DNA of 64,000 bases from Ceratodon purpureus (GCA_014871385.1 CM026426.1:39751291-39815290); one strand, 5' to 3'; counted from the first letter of the stretch, positions 34,601-45,560 are shown. Numbers and translations: made by a program. The notes: a model not told the origin generated them from the letters alone.

Positions 34601-35314
34601 GTCGAGAAGACAGAGTTCTTCTTCTGCTCTGATGATATTGAGCGCTGCGTGAAAGGCTCTAAGCGCAAGTGGGTAGCACACTACTCAAAGGACCAGGAAT
34701 TCCCCTCCATTCCAGAGGTGTGGCCAGTGAAACTTGGTACTAACCTAAAACTCAGTGAGATTCTTGCCCTCGAAGCAGCGGGCTTTCAACTTCCGCCGAA
34801 GAAGCCGGTCTCCCCAAGACGCATCTTCTTCTCTGCCCCGCCCCCTGCAAATCTCAGCTCGGTGCCAGTCCCTGCAGACGCTAACCCCTACCCAGGCAAG
34901 AGAGATGGCAAGATGGTGAAGCGCACTGCCACTCGTCCCAATCCGGCGCAGCGACTGTCCATGGGCTCCTCCGAGTCTCTTAAAGCGCGCCTCCGTTCCG
35001 TCACCATGATACCTGAGTCGGGCCACGGTTCCATCATTGGGCTGGATTCGGGCGTCGCTCCACACATCACACGGTACCAGATTACCATCAGTTCTTACCC
35101 TGGTTGCACTTGTCCCGCATTCCAGAAGACGATGACTACGTTGCGAGGCAGGACTCAATTCACGTATTGTAAGCACCTATACTACATACTCTTGAAGGTC
35201 TGCAACCGTGATCCCGAAGCCGAGCTTTTCATCCAAGCACCTACCTTCAGCTTTAACGAGGTCAAGCTACTCCTAGAGACTGGAATCTTGCTTCATCCCT
35301 TGGCGAAGAAGTAG
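31633..35314 (+). pseudogene. MULE-like transposase of giant element, copy 2
   Basis: Two exons: 31633-33714 and 33821-35314 (GAG|GTATGA donor, CTGCAG acceptor), about 1,190 codons. A single nonsense codon at 32359-32361 replaces a Tyr codon present in copy 1. N-terminal 1-170: unknown beta-rich domain, then VKVEPG (sumoylation consensus) and TVISLSSDDD. About 240-360: Cys/His cluster with CVGWLRC, CKVC, ATC and THHH. About 420-600: RNase H-like core with the Y-D-A-T-Y strand, a F-M-A-D-N-A-Q-A-N strand and a following C-L-F-R-W-T helix typical of MULE transposases. C-terminus: SWIM finger CTCPAF ... YCKHLYYIL. In MULEs this enzyme cuts at the TIRs. It is the best candidate mover of both elements. 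Confidence 0.78.
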
Positions 35315-35565
35315 GTAGCACTCCTTCTTTAGAACTGCCATTTCCACAATGGCCATTGATCATGTAGTGAATGATTTTAGTAATATCGCATGTACTAAGT
35401 CAGCAATACAGAAGCTGTATTGACTTTTTCATTATAAAGGTTTTGTTGTTCACATTGATTGCACTCTATTTCAAAACATTCTATCTTGAACAAGTGCAGT
35501 ATATACCTCGTATCCCATGACATGTACCCTTTATTACAACAAACATATACTTGTTATTAGATGTT

Positions 35566-36018
35566 CTAATCTTCGAACCTAACACGTTTAGGGTTGCCCA
35601 CTACACTATCAGTAGGACTAGCAGCCTCTGACTGTACTGCAGGACAAACTACATTTGCGTTCACCTTTGTTCCTTCACTTGGCAAGTGTCCTTGGTATGA
35701 ACGCTTCAACAATGGCCCACCTCCCCGCCTCCGATTCACTGATTCCCTCGAATAGGTTCCCCTTGGGATCTTTCCAACCTTAGAATATGCATGAGGTTTC
35801 AAAGGCAAATGTGCATCCTCCTCCAGCACTATGATATCATCCGAATTTTTTGAACGAGGAGGGTCAGCTCTTACATCCGGTTGCACGTCAACATCCGTTG
35901 TCAAAGGACGCCCTTGGCTGTTGGCCATCACCTCTTCTTCGTCTTCTACCTCAACATATGGTTGAAATGGACAAACATCGTCAGCAAGTGAAACAACAAT
36001 ATCTCTGACGTCTTCCAT
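35566..36018 (-). CDS. Giant-element small acidic protein 1, copy 2 (150 aa)
   Basis: Intact homologue of the 3492-3980 protein, convergent with the transposase. Shared blocks: M-E-D start with VCPFQPYVEVE, HAYSKVGKIP-x-GTYSRE, and a SUMO-interaction-like D-D-I-I-V-L-E-E-D. The C-terminus (N-P-K-R-V-R-F-E-D) is basic and differs from copy 1. No enzyme motif is seen. Its steady position next to the terminus suggests it belongs to the core element rather than the cargo. Confidence 0.65.
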   Translation of the reverse strand: MEDVRDIVVSLADDVCPFQPYVEVEDEEEVMANSQGRPLTTDVDVQPDVRADPPRSKNSDDIIVLEEDAHLPLKPHAYSKVGKIPRGTYSRESVNRRRGGGPLLKRSYQGHLPSEGTKVNANVVCPAVQSEAASPTDSVVGNPKRVRFED

Positions 36019-36059
36019 AACTGCTGTCCCTCACTACGGAAAAGAGCTTCAGAAAACAC

Positions 36060-36885
36060 CAACAAAAAAGAGGAAGAGACATTCCATAACCCTATCTTAA
36101 ATATCGTTGAAGAAGATGCTTGGCGCCCTTGAAAATCGGCTTTTCATTCATTTGAAAGTTGTCATCGTCCTAAACTGAATGGAAAAGGATGAGGATTGAG
36201 TAAAAGTCATTTAGCATTTAAAATTTACATAATAAAAAATAAAATGAAATTATGAAAGCAAAATAAAAAATAAAAATAAACATTTATAAAAAATGAAATT
36301 AAAAAAATAAAAGTAAACAAAAGCAAAAATAAATATTAAGGTTGAAAACAATGTGAAGGCGATTGAGAAAATGAAAGAGAAAATAAAATGAAAGAGAATT
36401 AAAGAAAAAGACTCTTTTGACCCCTTTAACAAGCTAGATAGAATAATGGAAGTTAATATAAAAAATTAAAAAATTAAAACAGAAAAGTTGAAAGGCATGT
36501 AGACTATGGCGGATGAATTCTAGCACTGTTAAAAAATTGTTACGAAATTAAATGTTACTTGAACCCTCTTAAGAGGTTCAATACCAATACATTTTAAGTA
36601 GTAATTTGCATATAAATGTGAGGAGATAAGGGGAATTAATGTATGCCTGAACTAGTTAGAAGGAGCTGGAGCATAGTAATTGGTGCACGTGAAAAATTTA
36701 ATCACCAAGAAAAGAGAAAATGAACTACAAATTCAATGAAAATACTGTAATTAGTCCACGGTTGTAGGGTCAAATAAATTACTAAAATTAGTAACTTTCT
36801 AAAAATATACTGAGAATATTCGAATATTGTAATTTTATATTTTATTTTTAGAAAAAAAGTGCTATTTTTAGGTTCTGTCCCCCAT
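36060..36885. other. AT-rich outer subterminal region of giant element 2
   Basis: AT-rich DNA with no coding evidence. Minus-strand open frames are composition artefacts. Near 36740-36880 it shares CCACGGTTGTAGGGTC-like and GAATATTC-type words with the outer end of element 1 (3090-3220). Confidence 0.5.
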
Positions 36886-36961
36886 TCTGTGCTCTCCGCT
36901 CTCCAAATCTGCGCTCACCGCTCTCCGCTCTGCGCTCTCCGCTCACGTACAAGCTACGTCC
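36886..36961 (-). repeat. Right terminal repeat of giant element 2
   Basis: Reverse-complemented: GTACGTGAGCGGAGAGCGCA followed by AGAGCGG repeats and GATTTGGAGAGCGGAGAGC, shared with the outer end of element 1. Confidence 0.8.
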
Positions 36962-36972
36962 GGACAGGGAAG
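36962..36972. repeat. Candidate target-site duplication of giant element 2 (right)
   Basis: GGACAGGGAAG, direct repeat of 20851-20861. A similar inverted word (CTTCCCTTGTCC, 2979-2990) sits just outside the left end of element 1, so a target preference or an extended terminus is an alternative. Confidence 0.5.
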
Positions 36973-39180
36973 TGAAGTCGTGAATCCAGAACCGGTGCAC
37001 TCCAAGTACAGAGACAACGGATGACACGAAGAAGAAGAGGAAGGCAGAATACAGAAAGGGAGACAAAGGCGAGGCGGAAGCCAACTTACCAGAGCAGACA
37101 ATGACGCCATAGCTGCGCCCCTAAACCGAGCGATCGTTGCCGAAAACCCTAATCTGAAGTCACTGGATCGCCGAGGTGGAGCTACTGACGGCGCTCGTAA
37201 ACGGTGTCGGAACACCATTCTCCAGCCCAGGGGACCTTCACACCCCGCCCATCTTGAACTCCTTGCTCCTCCGCTACTCCGCACCTCCTCTACCGCTCCT
37301 CCACGCCGGCGCTGTAGTAACCCTACGAGCTAAGTCGGGATGGGGTATGACGTCGGTGAGCCGTCTCCGCAATAGCGTCTTCTCCACGATGAGTACCTTC
37401 CTCCCCCGTCGCAATTCTAAGCTCTCTACTTCAGCTCTTAGTTCGCCGCGGCCGAGACACGACCCCTCAACACTCCGCTAAGGGAATGCACTGAAATCCT
37501 TGAAAACGACAATAACCCCCCAGCCGCAGGAAAGCCGACGGAGAATCTGCCTCCAGCATTCACACACTCGAACTCTACAACAGACACATAGGAAATGGAC
37601 ATGGCCTATTCTAAACCCGAGGACGGAGTCCTGGAAAACCTAGGACACACATTGATCCAAAGTGCGAGGACGGGGACGACGGGGGAGGAGAGGACGGGGA
37701 TGGGGACGAGACGGATGAGAACGAGGCCGAGGGATGTTGGGCCCGGGTGGGTGGGCGGGTCGAGCACGGCGGGCGGTCGAGAACGGGCCCACGGGGCCAT
37801 CGGGGGAGTCCGGCGGGATGAGGGTCGGGCCTAGCGGAGGGACGGGCTGCCCCTGCCCACAAAAAAAGGAAGTGCAACACTCGACGGGGGAAGATAGAGA
37901 GACCCGAAATTGTTGAGTGGGCAAATCGCAGATGGACCAACAATTTGGCTGGCACAGGACAAACGGAAGGTGATGTGATTGTAGGGAACCTACGTAGGGA
38001 CTTGGTTCTTGAGTCACTCATGTATGCATACTTCGATTAAACTCGTAGTCCCCACTCACTCTCACCCTGGAGGTTACCTTCCCCTTTCTAACTTCACAGT
38101 CAAAATATCTTGATCTGTTGCTCTGATTCCTTGAGAGCTCCAAGAGAGGTGGAGAGACCTCAGAGGAATAGGGTTCCAAATGGTGAGAGTCTGTCCCCAC
38201 CTTATATTCCCGAACACCCGGTTTAAGTCCGGATGGATGTTGAATGCCAATACGAGGAGCAGAGCTCTATTCTTGCCCTCTACCACCGAGTATATGAGAA
38301 AGTCTAGGACCTTCCTAGTTACCTGCCATCAATGTCTCCACGTTCGTCCACCACGATCTCGCCCAGCTTGTCCTTCCTTTGAAAAATCTTGAAGGCTATA
38401 CTTGCCTTGCGCCGAATTTGGGTCACGTGTGTACTTCCCCTCCCCATCCAAATAAAGACGGGCCCTGCGTCCAATAATACAGACAAAGCAGAATAATACA
38501 AAGATAAAATTGGCGATCTAAGCCAGAATAACAGAACAATCAGAAATTCACCGATCCGAAGCCATACCAAATGCCGCGCAATCATTACCCTAACAATCCT
38601 ATTTTGTGGACGTTTCGTACGCAGGAACACAACGAGCCTGAAGCAACTCGAAACAATCTCAAAGGGACATCATGCTAATGAAGCCCCCATTTAACGAAAC
38701 CGCTTGCCCAAATTTGCAGAAAACCCAAAAATTGTAATGCTCAAAATCAGCTCACCAGAAAAGGAAGATCGCTTCTTTCTGCAATTCATTCCGAAACAGT
38801 CATCTCCTCATATCCGGCTGACAAGGATCTCACGGTAACTTACACTCAGGACAATCGACCAAAAACAATCGCGCTTGCTACTGAGTTAAGCTATAAACTC
38901 CGAACGTAATCTGAAACATAATCATGCAGCCGGTGCCTCTCACCGTCCACAGAAAACTCAAATCAAAATGACACATGTGAAAGAAGTACTGTTTTGAAAA
39001 GTATCGCAAAATGTGGAAAGTGACCGAATTCGAAATATTGAGCAGCGTTATCCAAAGCTGTCACACCACATGCAGTTTCAAGTATGTATATACAATCGCA
39101 GCAATAGAATTTGATACAAGAATAAGAAGAATATAATGTACAAATTTTTCTTGTGATCACAATTAGTTTCTAAATATACA
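36973..39180. other. Host-like flank, no assignable gene
   Basis: GC-rich to moderate composition with several short open frames in all frames (notably 37600-37850, G-rich) but no recognisable protein. The minus-strand frame at 38074-38286 could be an exon of an unknown gene. Downstream (38700-39180) nothing is seen except the probable 3' region of the HAD gene. Confidence 0.3.
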
Positions 39181-39236
39181 CCCAGCCATGGACCTGGATG
39201 ACGGTGCTCTGAAACTCATCTGCTAACCTCCTGAGT

Positions 39237-40514
39237 CTACCAATCTTTAATGGCAACCTGAGGAAGTACTCGATCCTCTTCAACCTCCATCTCCAGCTCC
39301 GGCTCTGGAATCTCAAACTCCGGAGAATCCAAGTCAGAGAGGTTCTTTAGATCAATCACGGACAATTCGTCCAATCTCCGAACAACCACGTCTCCAGCAG
39401 TTAATTCATACACAGGGTGTTTCCCTGAAACAGCCACAGCCTTCATACGCCCATCATGGGCTGCCTCTACGCTGGAGTTCGAGTTCCCAAAGACCATGCA
39501 ACGCTCAGGAACAGCTCCGAAACCTAGCCGCTCCGCTGCATACAAATACATCTCAGGGTCTGGTTTACCCCTGTGGGCATCCTCAGCTGCGAGCACGAGA
39601 TTGAAAAATCCCTCCATGCCAACTGCTTCAATGGCTCTTTCCAGATATATCATTGGCCTAGTAGAGGCCACTGCAATTGGAATTCTGTGCATCCTTAGGG
39701 TCTCCACGAAGTCCTTAGAACCTGGCCGCAACCTGTACACGCCACCTTGCATTTCCTCATACAACTCCTCCTTTCTAATCGCCAAGCGCTTCATTTGTCT
39801 ATAATCTCTGCTCCAGCAGAAAACTTCCGATATGGCCTGCTCGTTCTTCATTCCTTCAGCCCTTCCAAGCATATACGCCGGAGGAGGTCTCTTGCTCTCT
39901 TCCTCAGCCAGCACAGTCCACGCCTTTCTCTCCAAGAAAGAATCATCCTCAACAATCACACCTTCCCACTCCATCACAACAGCGAACCATCCACATCCCA
40001 AACGGTGCTGGCGCAGCAGGGGATTGTTTAGAGACGGGTCATCTGCCCTGTCCTTGCGTGCAGGAGGTGACCTCAGAAGACTAGTCTCTGAAAAATATGT
40101 AACCTCCAATGAACGCCTATCATGCTCTATTGGACCAGGCGCCTCCTCCAACCCCGACTGGGACCGCACAGTCGCCTCATGCACAACTCTCCACAACCTC
40201 CCCGAACTCACACCGACCTTCGAAACCGCTAAACAGGCAGGAAAGGAGATCCGAAGGGTAGCAAAAGAACCCAAAGCCCGACCCGAATTCGAGGCATACA
40301 ATACAGAACACACAGGAGATGCCTTTGCCAGAACCACAAATGCTGGCGATCCAGAACCCAAACCGTCCAAACTCCGCGACTTCGTCGTCACTATCTGTGG
40401 CAACCCTGAACACCCCTGGCAGAGCTTACCTGTAACAGGCGGTACTCGATTCACCACCCCCACTATTTCCATTTCTTCACACAATTCAACCAAACCAAAA
40501 CGTCCTCCACTCAA
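39237..40514 (-). CDS. HAD-superfamily phosphatase, plant At4g11570/PYRP2-like (425 aa)
   Basis: Uninterrupted single exon. The C-terminal 250 residues match from memory the plant HAD protein At4g11570 (annotated as a chloroplast phosphatase acting in riboflavin synthesis): EWEGVIVEDD, G-M-K-N-E-Q-A-I-S-E-V, R-G-K-P-D-P-E-M, VFGNSN with A-A-H-D-G-R-M-K, and RRLDELSVIDLKNL. The first 170 residues are Ser/Arg-rich and low in acidic residues, like a plastid transit region plus spacer; the true start may be internal. HAD motif I normally reads D-x-D; here it reads E-W-E, and motif IV has G-N-S instead of an acidic pair, as I recall for this subfamily. This is the one clear host-type gene in the window. 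Confidence 0.8.
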   Translation of the reverse strand: MSGGRFGLVELCEEMEIVGVVNRVPPVTGKLCQGCSGLPQIVTTKSRSLDGLGSGSPAFVVLAKASPVCSVLYASNSGRALGSFATLRISFPACLAVSKVGVSSGRLWRVVHEATVRSQSGLEEAPGPIEHDRRSLEVTYFSETSLLRSPPARKDRADDPSLNNPLLRQHRLGCGWFAVVMEWEGVIVEDDSFLERKAWTVLAEEESKRPPPAYMLGRAEGMKNEQAISEVFCWSRDYRQMKRLAIRKEELYEEMQGGVYRLRPGSKDFVETLRMHRIPIAVASTRPMIYLERAIEAVGMEGFFNLVLAAEDAHRGKPDPEMYLYAAERLGFGAVPERCMVFGNSNSSVEAAHDGRMKAVAVSGKHPVYELTAGDVVVRRLDELSVIDLKNLSDLDSPEFEIPEPELEMEVEEDRVLPQVAIKDW

Positions 40515-41072
40515 ACAACCCGCCTCCTCACTCCCACCTCAAACTGCTGAAGACAACCCAATATGGTCCAAAACCAAATATGATTCAAAATCAGAGGAAA
40601 ACCAAATATGGCCCAAAACCCAAAGACAACCAAATGTCGTTCAAAATCTGGTGCTGAGGGATAGATCGCATGAAAGAACTGAAACGCTAGTGAATACAAA
40701 CGAGGAACAATCTAGGCCACGCAAAGTAACAAATGATACATTTGTGACCATGATGTGAGTGAGGCACCTGCTGTGGCATGCTGCGGTGAGTGCATGTGCA
40801 CGAGGGCACATCGCCGGTGTCAAGTACGTTCGGTTGCCGGGCGCCAAGGTGTGAGAGGCCCCAATCGGGCGGCAAACCTCGTCACTAGCCAGCCTCGAAA
40901 TCGAGGACTGGCTAGGAAGATCTCAGCCGTCGATCTAGAAGAAACAATCCTGGCCGTTAGATTGTGGGGGCCCGCGATTGAAATGGGGCCCGCGAACACT
41001 GTTCAGTTTGTGCACCAATGGCATGGTGATCTGGATGGATATGCATGGGGCCTGCGAGCACTGTTCACTGAT

Positions 41073-41180
41073 GGACTGATTTGGGCATGGTGATTTGGGC
41101 TGATTTGGGCATGGTGATTTGGGCTGATTTGGGCATGGTGATTTGGGCTGATTTGGGCATGGTGATTTGGGCATGGTGGG
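41073..41180. repeat. 24-bp tandem array
   Basis: Four or so near-perfect units of CTGATTTGGGCATGGTGATT plus GGG. They generate spurious open frames on both strands. Confidence 0.85.
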
Positions 41181-41299
41181 CTGAGCAGGCTGATGCGCGG
41201 GGTAAGTTAGCGGCTGTGAGTTTGGGGGGTTGGGGGGTTGGGGGGTGTGTAATCAGGTGTAATGGCTTGGGGCTGGGAGCTTGGGGTAGGGGGTGGGGC

Positions 41300-41960
41300 T
41301 TTGTAGGGGAAAGGGCTGGGGTTGGTTAATTAAGGAGGACATGGGTTTTAAATTAATTTTACTGTGCTTATTGTTATGTAATTTTTTTATTGATTATATG
41401 AGTCTTTATTAAAATATTTGATGATATTTATTTTTGTATTTAATAAAATATAAAACGGAATATTATTTGAAAATTAATCATTTGAAGCTTAATGCCCACT
41501 TTAATCATTTTAAAAAAAAATATGTTGTTTGTATAATAAATAAAATTCTTTTGAATTAAAAAAAAAAAATTGTAACTTTTTTGAATCCATATTACTTCAA
41601 GTGCATGAATAAATTAATTTTTTTCAAAGATGATAGTTTCAATGTATCTAATGTGATTAATTCATAGTGTTGCGGTTAGAGACATTGAAACTATCATTTT
41701 TGAAAATCCGTAACTTCTTCATGGAATATCCAACTTCGACAGATAGACATGCATTTGAATTGTCTTTAAAAGATTATATATAATGCATAATTAGAAAACG
41801 TATAAAAATTGGAATTACATTCAATGAATAATTTGGAAAGTCAAAATAACCATAGTATGATGGTAGTAAAAACCACCACCACAAAGACTTTTATTATATA
41901 AAATAATAAATGACAAAGTATTAAGTATATTATATATCAATCTTCTATACGAAGTTGCAT
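41300..41960. other. AT-rich segment with a fold-back
   Basis: No gene. GATGATAGTTTCAATGTATC near 41630 pairs with GACATTGAAACTATCATTTT near 41680, forming an imperfect hairpin with a short loop. Confidence 0.55.
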
Positions 41961-41970
41961 TGCTATGCCT

Positions 41971-44900
41971 CTATATGTTCAATAAATATTCAACTCCTTG
42001 AAAAAACAAGTCCAAATCTTGCTCACCTTCACAATCATCTTTTTCTAGTGCACCACTATCACTATCTTTTGCAATAACATATTGGCAATTGTGACACTCA
42101 ATAAATGTCCTACCGTCAAAAAATATGTTTAGTCCTTCACATTCGGGACATTCTTCTCGGCATAACTTTGGCAATTTCACCCTTGTGCGTTTCTTTTGCA
42201 CTAGTTGTCTTCGTCGTAACACTTTAATTCCACCACCTGGTCTTGGCAATTGAATTATTTTTTCTTCTCCGCCATGCAAGTCTTCGTAATTCAATTTTCT
42301 TTTCTTCTTCTTGTGGCTTCCATGTCCAAGTCTTGTATTTGTAACATGGGCTTGTATAGGGGTAATACTTCCACCCTCTCTTGGCAAAGATATTCGATTT
42401 TGCCGTGGTACTAAGCCCATGTTCTCTTGAAATACCGCCAAAAACATTTCTCCCGCACTTTTAATTGCTTCACGTTGCTCCATTGTTAAAGCATCATACT
42501 TTTCCCTTGGACAATTCTGTGTTGCGGTCACGTTTGAGATCTTCATGACTAACTCTCTTACAAAATCAACTCCATCGTTTGAATTGGGCCTTGGTGCTTC
42601 GCTCCCTTCATCACTTGGATCTTCACTACACTCTTCACTTGGATCTTCCAACTCATGAATGAAGCCATGAGGTTCATACATGCTTGGCAACAAATCAAGT
42701 AGATGATGAAATTCATCATCTACAATTTTCTTCAAGCCAACATGTGTTTACAAATGGGTCCATAATCATTACACTCGCACCATTCACGAGATAAACTGAC
42801 TATGTACCATTTGTTTGCCACTGATTGACTTCGAAATGCAAATTCCATGTGACATTCATCAATTATCTCAAGATTTGATGAACGGTCTTCTTTATACCGC
42901 TGAACCAATTTGATGGCTTTCTGCAACCTTGCTGTTCGACCTTTATCTCCTCCTCTGAGTGAGTACTTCCCAGATACACTCAGCCAATGAACATCATTAT
43001 AATGTTCATCTAGGGTCATTCCTCCAAAGCAGCGGCCATTGTCCGGATTACCTATTATTGCATAGATGAGTTCGTCAAGTCTTCGATTGACTTTTCCATC
43101 TAGCAAGGTGTACTTGACATATTGCCACATTCGTTCGACAAGGTTAGTGGTATTTGCATGTCCATGTCTGAACATTTTAGCCCATCTCGGCCACATACGT
43201 TTCCAAGGACTATTGTCCCTTGCCCAACCCTTTTCGACATATTTTAGCACACCAATGTGATTGGCATACTTTGTCTTCAACCTCCCATATGCTTTATCGA
43301 ATTCGTCCTCGGTAACGGCCTCTAACATAGTGCACATATCTTTGTACAAGACATTGTGTTGTACCTCAGGCAATTTAGGCAACAGATGTTCGACCCATGC
43401 CTTCTTTGCATGGAACCAACACAATAATTATTGACATTTTGTTTGAATCCCACCAATCTCTTCATTTTGCCAACACCAAACATCTTCGTAGATTGCTTTT
43501 GTTATGGCATTCCTTGATGTTTTGTCTTTGTCAATTATTATTGCATTTGGCCGAATATCATCCATGTTTCGAAACACGGCCTTCATAGTGAGCCACAACG
43601 CAGTGATGACTTGGCCACTCTCATTGTCGTCACTACATAACATGATGTAAATGGGCATACACAAACCGCTTGCATTCGGGCATACTCGAGCAAACAATGG
43701 CATGCCCCATTGATTTGTCTTGAATGTAGAATCTATCACCCAAGCCGAATTAGGTGTAATATTCTTTGCCCTTTGTAACATTTCTTCCGTTTGCATTACC
43801 AATACAAACAGCTGCTTATTAGGATCGGGATTCAAAGGATCATATTCTTGATAGAAAATCACTTTTTTCTTTTCGATCCATTTTGGAACCGTCTCTTTTA
43901 CCTTGTCATAGTCATCTCCACTGCCCCTTTCTTGCAATTGGAGCTTGTAGGATAGGTTTGACGCTTCTTTTGGATCCAAAAAGAAACGAAATGTCATTTG
44001 TTCATGCAATGGGGCAGCTTGGCGCAAAATTTCTTCGCACCTTTTAGAATGAACAAGAGCAAACTGAATGTTATTCAAATTTCTCAACATCTCAGCACAA
44101 TTATCAATTGCACTTTGATGAATTGGTAAGAAGTAACTATCTGTTTTGTACCCCGGCTCATGTCCGCTATGCTCCGCATTCACATGAACTTCAATATCTT
44201 GACCCTCTTCAACCGGATGTAAAACCCGCACACAAAAATTACATCACACGTATTTTGCAGTAGTACATTGCCGCACCCTATCACCATTGCTTTCATCTTC
44301 ACATGTTTTACCTTGGAATTTTCGTCCACGGTGGCAAATGTAAACAACCATTTCATGTGGATAAGGTGTCACTCTCTGGTATCTATGAATAGGTTTCAAG
44401 AGCACAGAATTTTGTGCCATCAAATTATTCATAAACTCTTCCAATTTGGCCAACGGCATTGAATACCGCTCAGGGTACTGTCGGTAACGACGTACCCCCC
44501 TTTCTTCCCGTTGTTCTCCAAAGTGACATCTACCGCAAGAATTTATCACTTTTTCAATGAATGGCTTTGGAATGCCATTTACTTGCGCACCTACCAACCA
44601 CCCCGCATTTACGATTTGCAAAGTGGTATCTTTGTACGGTAAATGACTTTCTTCCCGATGGTGCGCAACATCAACAATTGACGGCCATTCGTCAATGTAT
44701 GGAACATTGAGGCGAGGATTCTTTTTATTGAACAATCGCTCTTCACCGTTTGCAATTACTCGTACCCCAAAATTCCTTCCATATAAGGCCCACTTTTTTA
44801 GGATAGCTTTATGCCAAGCTTCCACTGAGCTATCCTCTTGACGAACAAAATTTGGATCCAAGGCAATAATAGAGTTTACCGAAGGAACAACTCTTCCTTT

Positions 44901-45125
44901 CATCCATTCGACAAAGTAATTTGCCAGTTCCCTTTTGAAAGAATAGTATGTCGAAGGGAGAAATTGAAAAGGGTCCAAGTTTGGTTCTTGAACCCTAATC
45001 ACTTGCTCCTCATACTCTTCATCTTCATTATTTTCCAAAAGTTCCGGAAAATCAAATGAAATTTCATCATCTGATAAAAAATCATCGAGGTTGAGAACCT
45101 CAAAAATGTCACCCTCTTCGGCCAT
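41971..45125 (-). pseudogene. MULE transposase, nearly full length, two stops and one frameshift
   Basis: The start at 45125 gives an acidic N-terminus (the first 50 residues are Glu/Asp-rich). It continues through a Cys-containing domain near 44240 (FAR1-like position), then the DDE core: W-V-I-D-S-T-F-K-T-N with the Asp near 43740, A-I-I-I-D-K-D for the second Asp, C-W-F-H-A-K-K-A-W, and N-L-V-E-R-M-W for the Glu. The SWIM finger (CECNDYGPICKH) lies near 42750, followed by a C-terminal basic and zinc-ribbon-like region (CPEC ... CHNC). Breaks: TGA at 44246-44244, TAA at 43430-43428 (both in frame), and a 1-nt shift near 42735. It has conventional plant-MULE architecture and is distinct from the giant-element transposase. 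Confidence 0.8.
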
Positions 45126-45261
45126 TCTTCCAACATTTTGCTACCAATTCGATTCTCCGAACACAACCGCATTCATCCTTCCTTTATCTACACAACCAAT
45201 ACAAAATAATATTAGTTTAATTAAATGTTATATTTAACTAATACCGATTCCACTCACCACC

Positions 45262-45560
45262 GCCAAAATGCCCCCGGTGGTGACCGTCACCACCCCCAAA
45301 AATTAAAATCCCCAAGTGGTGACCGTCACCACCCCCCAAATGCCCCCGGTGGTGACGATCACCACCCCCAAAATTTAAAATCCCCCGGTGGTGACCGTCA
45401 CTACCCCTAAAATGCCCCCGGTGGTGACCGTCACCACCCCCAAAATTTAAAATGCCCCCGGGTGGTGACCGTCACCACCCCCAAAATGCCCCCGGTGGTG
45501 ACCGTCACCACCCTCAAAATTACCCCGGTGGTGACCGTCACCACCATCACCACCACCACC
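45262..45560. repeat. Palindromic minisatellite, 8 copies
   Basis: Units of 32-43 bp each contain GGTGGTGACCGTCACCACC, a 9-bp-arm palindrome with one central base, followed by CCCCAAAAT. It lies between the MULE transposase start and the right TIR. The third unit has GACGATCACC, breaking the symmetry. Confidence 0.85.

Larger units (their letters stand above)
20862..36961. mobile_element. Giant TIR DNA transposon, copy 2 (about 16.1 kb)
   Basis: The termini are inverted repeats: GGGAAAGTTCGTATGTGAGC at 20862 and, reverse-complemented, GGACGTAGCTTGTACGTGAG ending at 36961. Both lead into degenerate AGAGCGG repeats. An 11-bp direct repeat flanks the element. Gene content mirrors element 1: cargo ORF (plus), ParB-methyltransferase and CTD-heptad genes (minus), transposase (plus), small acidic protein (minus). 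The transposase is interrupted by only one nonsense codon, so this copy is less decayed there. The methyltransferase gene carries a 741-bp insertion and small deletions. Proteins of the two copies differ at roughly one residue in four by eye, so this is not a recent duplication. Confidence 0.8.

Noticed and set aside
2992..36961. Single 34-kb palindrome or inverted assembly duplication
   Set aside because: The arms are clearly diverged in protein sequence, introns and cargo, and each arm has its own pair of terminal repeats. Two separate related insertions fit better.
2992..36961. Endogenous giant-virus insertion
   Set aside because: A methyltransferase and repeats could suggest it, but there are spliceosomal introns throughout, a MULE-like transposase, short TIRs and no capsid, polymerase or packaging gene.
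37595..38021. Gly/Arg-rich and Pro-rich overlapping ORFs
   Set aside because: Several overlapping frames on both strands in G-rich DNA, with no recognisable domain or splice evidence.
40935..41329. Repeat proteins on both strands
   Set aside because: They come from the 24-bp tandem array and have no independent support.
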